The notes beneath the pieces were generated by a model. The model saw only the letters and a program-made list of their open reading frames with translations. It was not told the origin of the DNA and searched no databases. Shown here piece after piece: positions 62,216-64,000 of a stretch of DNA of 64,000 nt (its first letter is position 1; every line of letters starts with the position of its first letter). This stretch comes from Bacteroidales bacterium (GTDB lineage: Bacteria > Bacteroidota > Bacteroidia > Bacteroidales > P3): the NCBI GenBank assembly GCA_017960475.1, contig JAGCZH010000001.1, positions 45,795 to 109,794 of the forward strand, read 5' to 3'. A program made the position numbers and the translations under genes.

Positions 62216-62501
62216 TTAAAATAAAAATAGTTCTATGACATTTGGATTTTGGCAGCATACTTTCTCACTGGTAGAAGCCGGGAGTTCGCTCAAGTCGACT
62301 TTTTCGAACATGGAAACGCTGACAAGCGTTGCAATCTCAGTGATGTTGTAGTTGTTTTGATATAGCTTCATCGTCCATGCCAGCATTAAGTATGCACAAA
62401 AAGCCACCCACAGATGGGTCTTGATTGCATTGGGAGAAAAAACCAGAGTGTTTTGATTACAATGTTTTGCTTAATCCACCTAAAGAATACTTCGATATCC
62501 C
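62216..62501 (-). pseudogene. IS4-type transposase, C-terminal remnant with frameshift
   Basis: On the - strand the first part reads RWDIEVFFRWIKQNIVIKT, the conserved helix around the catalytic Glu of IS4-type transposases. Then in a second frame NAIKTHLWVAFCAYLMLAW, continuing to the C terminus PNVIELFLF. The frame changes at a homopolymer of six A residues (62437-62442), where one base has been lost. The N-terminal two thirds are missing, because at about 62502 the sequence switches to the copied EF-G gene end. Clearly dead. Confidence 0.85.
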
Positions 62502-62626
62502 ACCGATGTACAGCAAGCCCTTCTCAAGGCATACGAAGAGGCCGCCAACGAGGAAGAATAGTCGATTGGTTATTCGAATCGCCGATAATAGAAAAAGTGT
62601 CCATAAAAGATATGGGCACTTTTTTT
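62502..62626 (+). repeat. 125-bp direct repeat, copy 2 (displaced EF-G gene 3' end plus terminator)
   Basis: A second copy of 59274-59398. It carries the final codons of an EF-G-like gene, with six third-position changes and no amino-acid change, followed by an identical stop, spacer and terminator. No start or upstream gene is present, so it is a gene fragment. It abuts the transposase remnant. Confidence 0.95.
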
Positions 62627-62846
62627 ATTGTTTGTGAGAGGCACAGGGGCGGGGGAGAGAAAAGGGCGAGGGATTATGGGGAGAACGCGGAGGGGAAAGA
62701 GGAATACTATTGTTTTGACGGACTGCAAGATACAAGAGCAGACAAGAGAGGGCGAGGAAGAAAAATGGTGAGAAGAGAGAAAAAAAGTGTAAATTTGCAG
62801 TCGTAACGGACAGACAATTATCAATCAGAATAAAAACAGGAAAACG
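62627..62846. other. Purine-rich non-coding region before the EFR1-type gene
   Basis: The + strand from about 62635 to 62790 is strongly G/A-rich (GAGAG, GGGGAG), unlike the rest of the window. No convincing gene. It ends in a -7 element. Confidence 0.5.
62790..62797 (+). promoter_or_regulatory. -7 element of the EFR1-type gene
   Basis: TAAATTTG matches TAnnTTTG, 49 bases before the ATG. Confidence 0.65.
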
Positions 62847-63605
62847 ATGATACTATATTTTTCGGGGACAGGTAACAGTTTAGCTATAAGCCGCGAGATA
62901 GCCGTAGAGACCGGCGACAGAGTGATGGCGATGGGCGAGGAGAGCGATTTGAGAGGCGAGAGACGAGTCGGGTTGGTGTATCCTTGCTATTGGTTCAATG
63001 CGCCGCGCGCAGTAATGGAGCGAGTGAGGAAGATGGAGATATCGAGAGAGGCGTATGTGTTTATAGTGATAAGCTGTGGGGCGCAAGCGGGGAATGCGAT
63101 ATGGAGTGTGAAGAGAGCGTTGAGCGAGAAGGGAGTGCAGGTGGCGTACAGCAACAAGATAAGAGAGCCCGACAACAGCGCTATCGGTTTTGGGCGGAAT
63201 CCGAACGAGCAGGGGTGGAAGTTTGAGAAGTATGCGGGGCGGATGAGGAGTATAGCCCTGGACGTTGCCAGAGAAGAGCGCAAGTTGCGCTATGGGTGGT
63301 GGGGACCGATAGGAGCGTTGTGTGGCGGGAAGAGGATGCAGGGGTGGACGTTGCCGATGTTGACGCCGAAGGTAAGCGAGGAGAAGTGTGTAGGGTGCGG
63401 GATATGCGCAAGAGTGTGTCCGCAAGGCAACATAAAGATGGAGGGAGGCAAGGCGCGCTGTGGAGGAGAATGTACGCAATGCCTGGCATGTGTGCATTTT
63501 TGTCCGCATCAAGCTATGGAGCTAGGGAAGCGAGGTACGCCGAAGGAGCATCAGTATCATCACCCCGGGGTGACGATGAGAGATTTGATGAGAGGCGGAA
63601 ATTAG
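62847..63605 (+). CDS. EFR1-type flavodoxin-ferredoxin fusion protein
   Basis: A 252-residue redox protein. The N-terminal flavodoxin-like domain (MILYFSGTGNSLAISREIA binds FMN; VGLVYPCYWFNAPRAVMERV follows) is joined to a C-terminal ferredoxin with two 4Fe-4S motifs (CVGCGICARVCPQGNI and CTQCLACVHFCP). This is the layout of proteins annotated EFR1-family ferrodoxin in gut anaerobes; the electron partner is unknown. Base composition is odd: the coding strand is rich in G, with many AGA, GAG and GGG codons, unlike the genes around it, and it lies between transposase sequences. Horizontal gain is plausible. Confidence 0.88.
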   Translation: MILYFSGTGNSLAISREIAVETGDRVMAMGEESDLRGERRVGLVYPCYWFNAPRAVMERVRKMEISREAYVFIVISCGAQAGNAIWSVKRALSEKGVQVAYSNKIREPDNSAIGFGRNPNEQGWKFEKYAGRMRSIALDVAREERKLRYGWWGPIGALCGGKRMQGWTLPMLTPKVSEEKCVGCGICARVCPQGNIKMEGGKARCGGECTQCLACVHFCPHQAMELGKRGTPKEHQYHHPGVTMRDLMRGGN

Positions 63606-63793
63606 CGGGGGAGGCGAAAAGGGGCAGAGGTCATAGTATCAATACTTAACTAGCAAGTATGGCAATAAAAGGCAAAGAAAAGAATGTGAGTAGCGATGAT
63701 AAAGAAAAGAAGGAATGACGATTAGCAAAATGCAATGAAGCTTACGGTTTTAATATTCCAGATTAGTACTGTTGCGTTATTTTTTTAACCTTT

Positions 63794-64000
63794 TTAAAAT
63801 AAAGTTAGTTCATTGACATTTTGATTGAGTAGGTCGTTCGCTGGATCTGTAAGTAAGTCTGCGAGGTCTCTTTTTGTAAGTGCAGAAACGCCGAGAATTG
63901 TTGCAACTTCAGTAATCGTGTAGGGACAATCTCTGATGGTTGCTTTTATTCGAGCCACGATAAGATAGGTGCAGATGGCAATCCACAGGTGTGTTTTCAC
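63794..64000 (-). mobile_element. IS4-type transposase, partial at window edge
   Basis: C-terminal 68 residues in an open frame reaching the window end: KTHLWIAICTYLIVARIKAT, then ITEVATILGVSALTKRDLADLL and NQNVNELTLF. It is clearly homologous to the remnant at 62216-62501 and in the same orientation. The catalytic part lies beyond the window, so activity cannot be judged. Confidence 0.8.

Noticed and set aside
62425..62637. 70-codon frame across the transposase remnant and copied EF-G end
   Set aside because: The similar frame at 59254-59457 arises from the same copied bases in the wrong phase; it is a shadow of the duplication.

Overview
The window is chromosomal DNA of a Bacteroidota bacterium, most likely order Bacteroidales. 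Several independent signs agree: promoters of the TTTG-N19/20-TAnnTTTG type, few Shine-Dalgarno sequences, two proteins with type IX secretion (T9SS) C-terminal sorting domains, an S46 dipeptidyl peptidase, a viroplasmin-RNase H fusion, a stand-alone EF-G-like factor, and many SPII lipoproteins. The genus cannot be told from the sequence alone.

Layout. 1-6.2 kb: a lipoprotein-type sensor histidine kinase, tRNA-Cys, a TrmH/SpoU RNA methyltransferase and the S46 peptidase. 6.3-22.3 kb: a complete-looking dcw cell-wall/division cluster on the + strand (mraZ, rsmH, ftsL-like, ftsI, murE, mraY, murD remnant, ftsW, murG, murC, ftsQ, ftsA, ftsZ), ending at a strong terminator. The murD position holds only a 181-residue protein matching the C-terminal third of MurD. 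22.4-31.6 kb: an EamA exporter, a CNNM-type transporter, mnmA, an orphan lipoprotein, prfA, the indolepyruvate oxidoreductase pair iorA-iorB, prmC and a viroplasmin-RNase H. 31.6-34.7 kb: rplM-rpsI-rpsB-tsf on the - strand with a structured leader. 34.7-40.7 kb: a THUMP-like methyltransferase, a sugar-nucleotide transferase, tadA and three envelope proteins. 41-48.6 kb: a large T9SS cargo protein, then rpoN, an M23/LysM peptidase, ribH, fmt and an HU gene. 48.6-57 kb: a RecD-like helicase, secG, rpmH (too short for routine ORF lists), rlmD, a second T9SS cargo, apbE and yicC. 57-64 kb: an EF-G-like gene followed by an accessory segment with a rod-shaped candidate ncRNA, three lipoproteins, IS4-type transposase debris, a second copy of the EF-G gene's 3' end and a compositionally odd EFR1-type ferredoxin-flavodoxin gene.

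Intergenic DNA is rich in structured repeats. There is a four-copy hairpin element whose arms are themselves tandem repeats. CCTTTTAA-type arrays sit directly 5' of five genes, always in the same orientation relative to the gene. There are also TAGCGGAC repeats and a perfect 23-bp triplicate. The items most worth a second look are the domain-only MurD, the candidate ncRNA at 59.6-59.8 kb, the 125-bp duplicated EF-G end (coding part differing only at synonymous sites, terminator identical), and the two dispersed repeat families.
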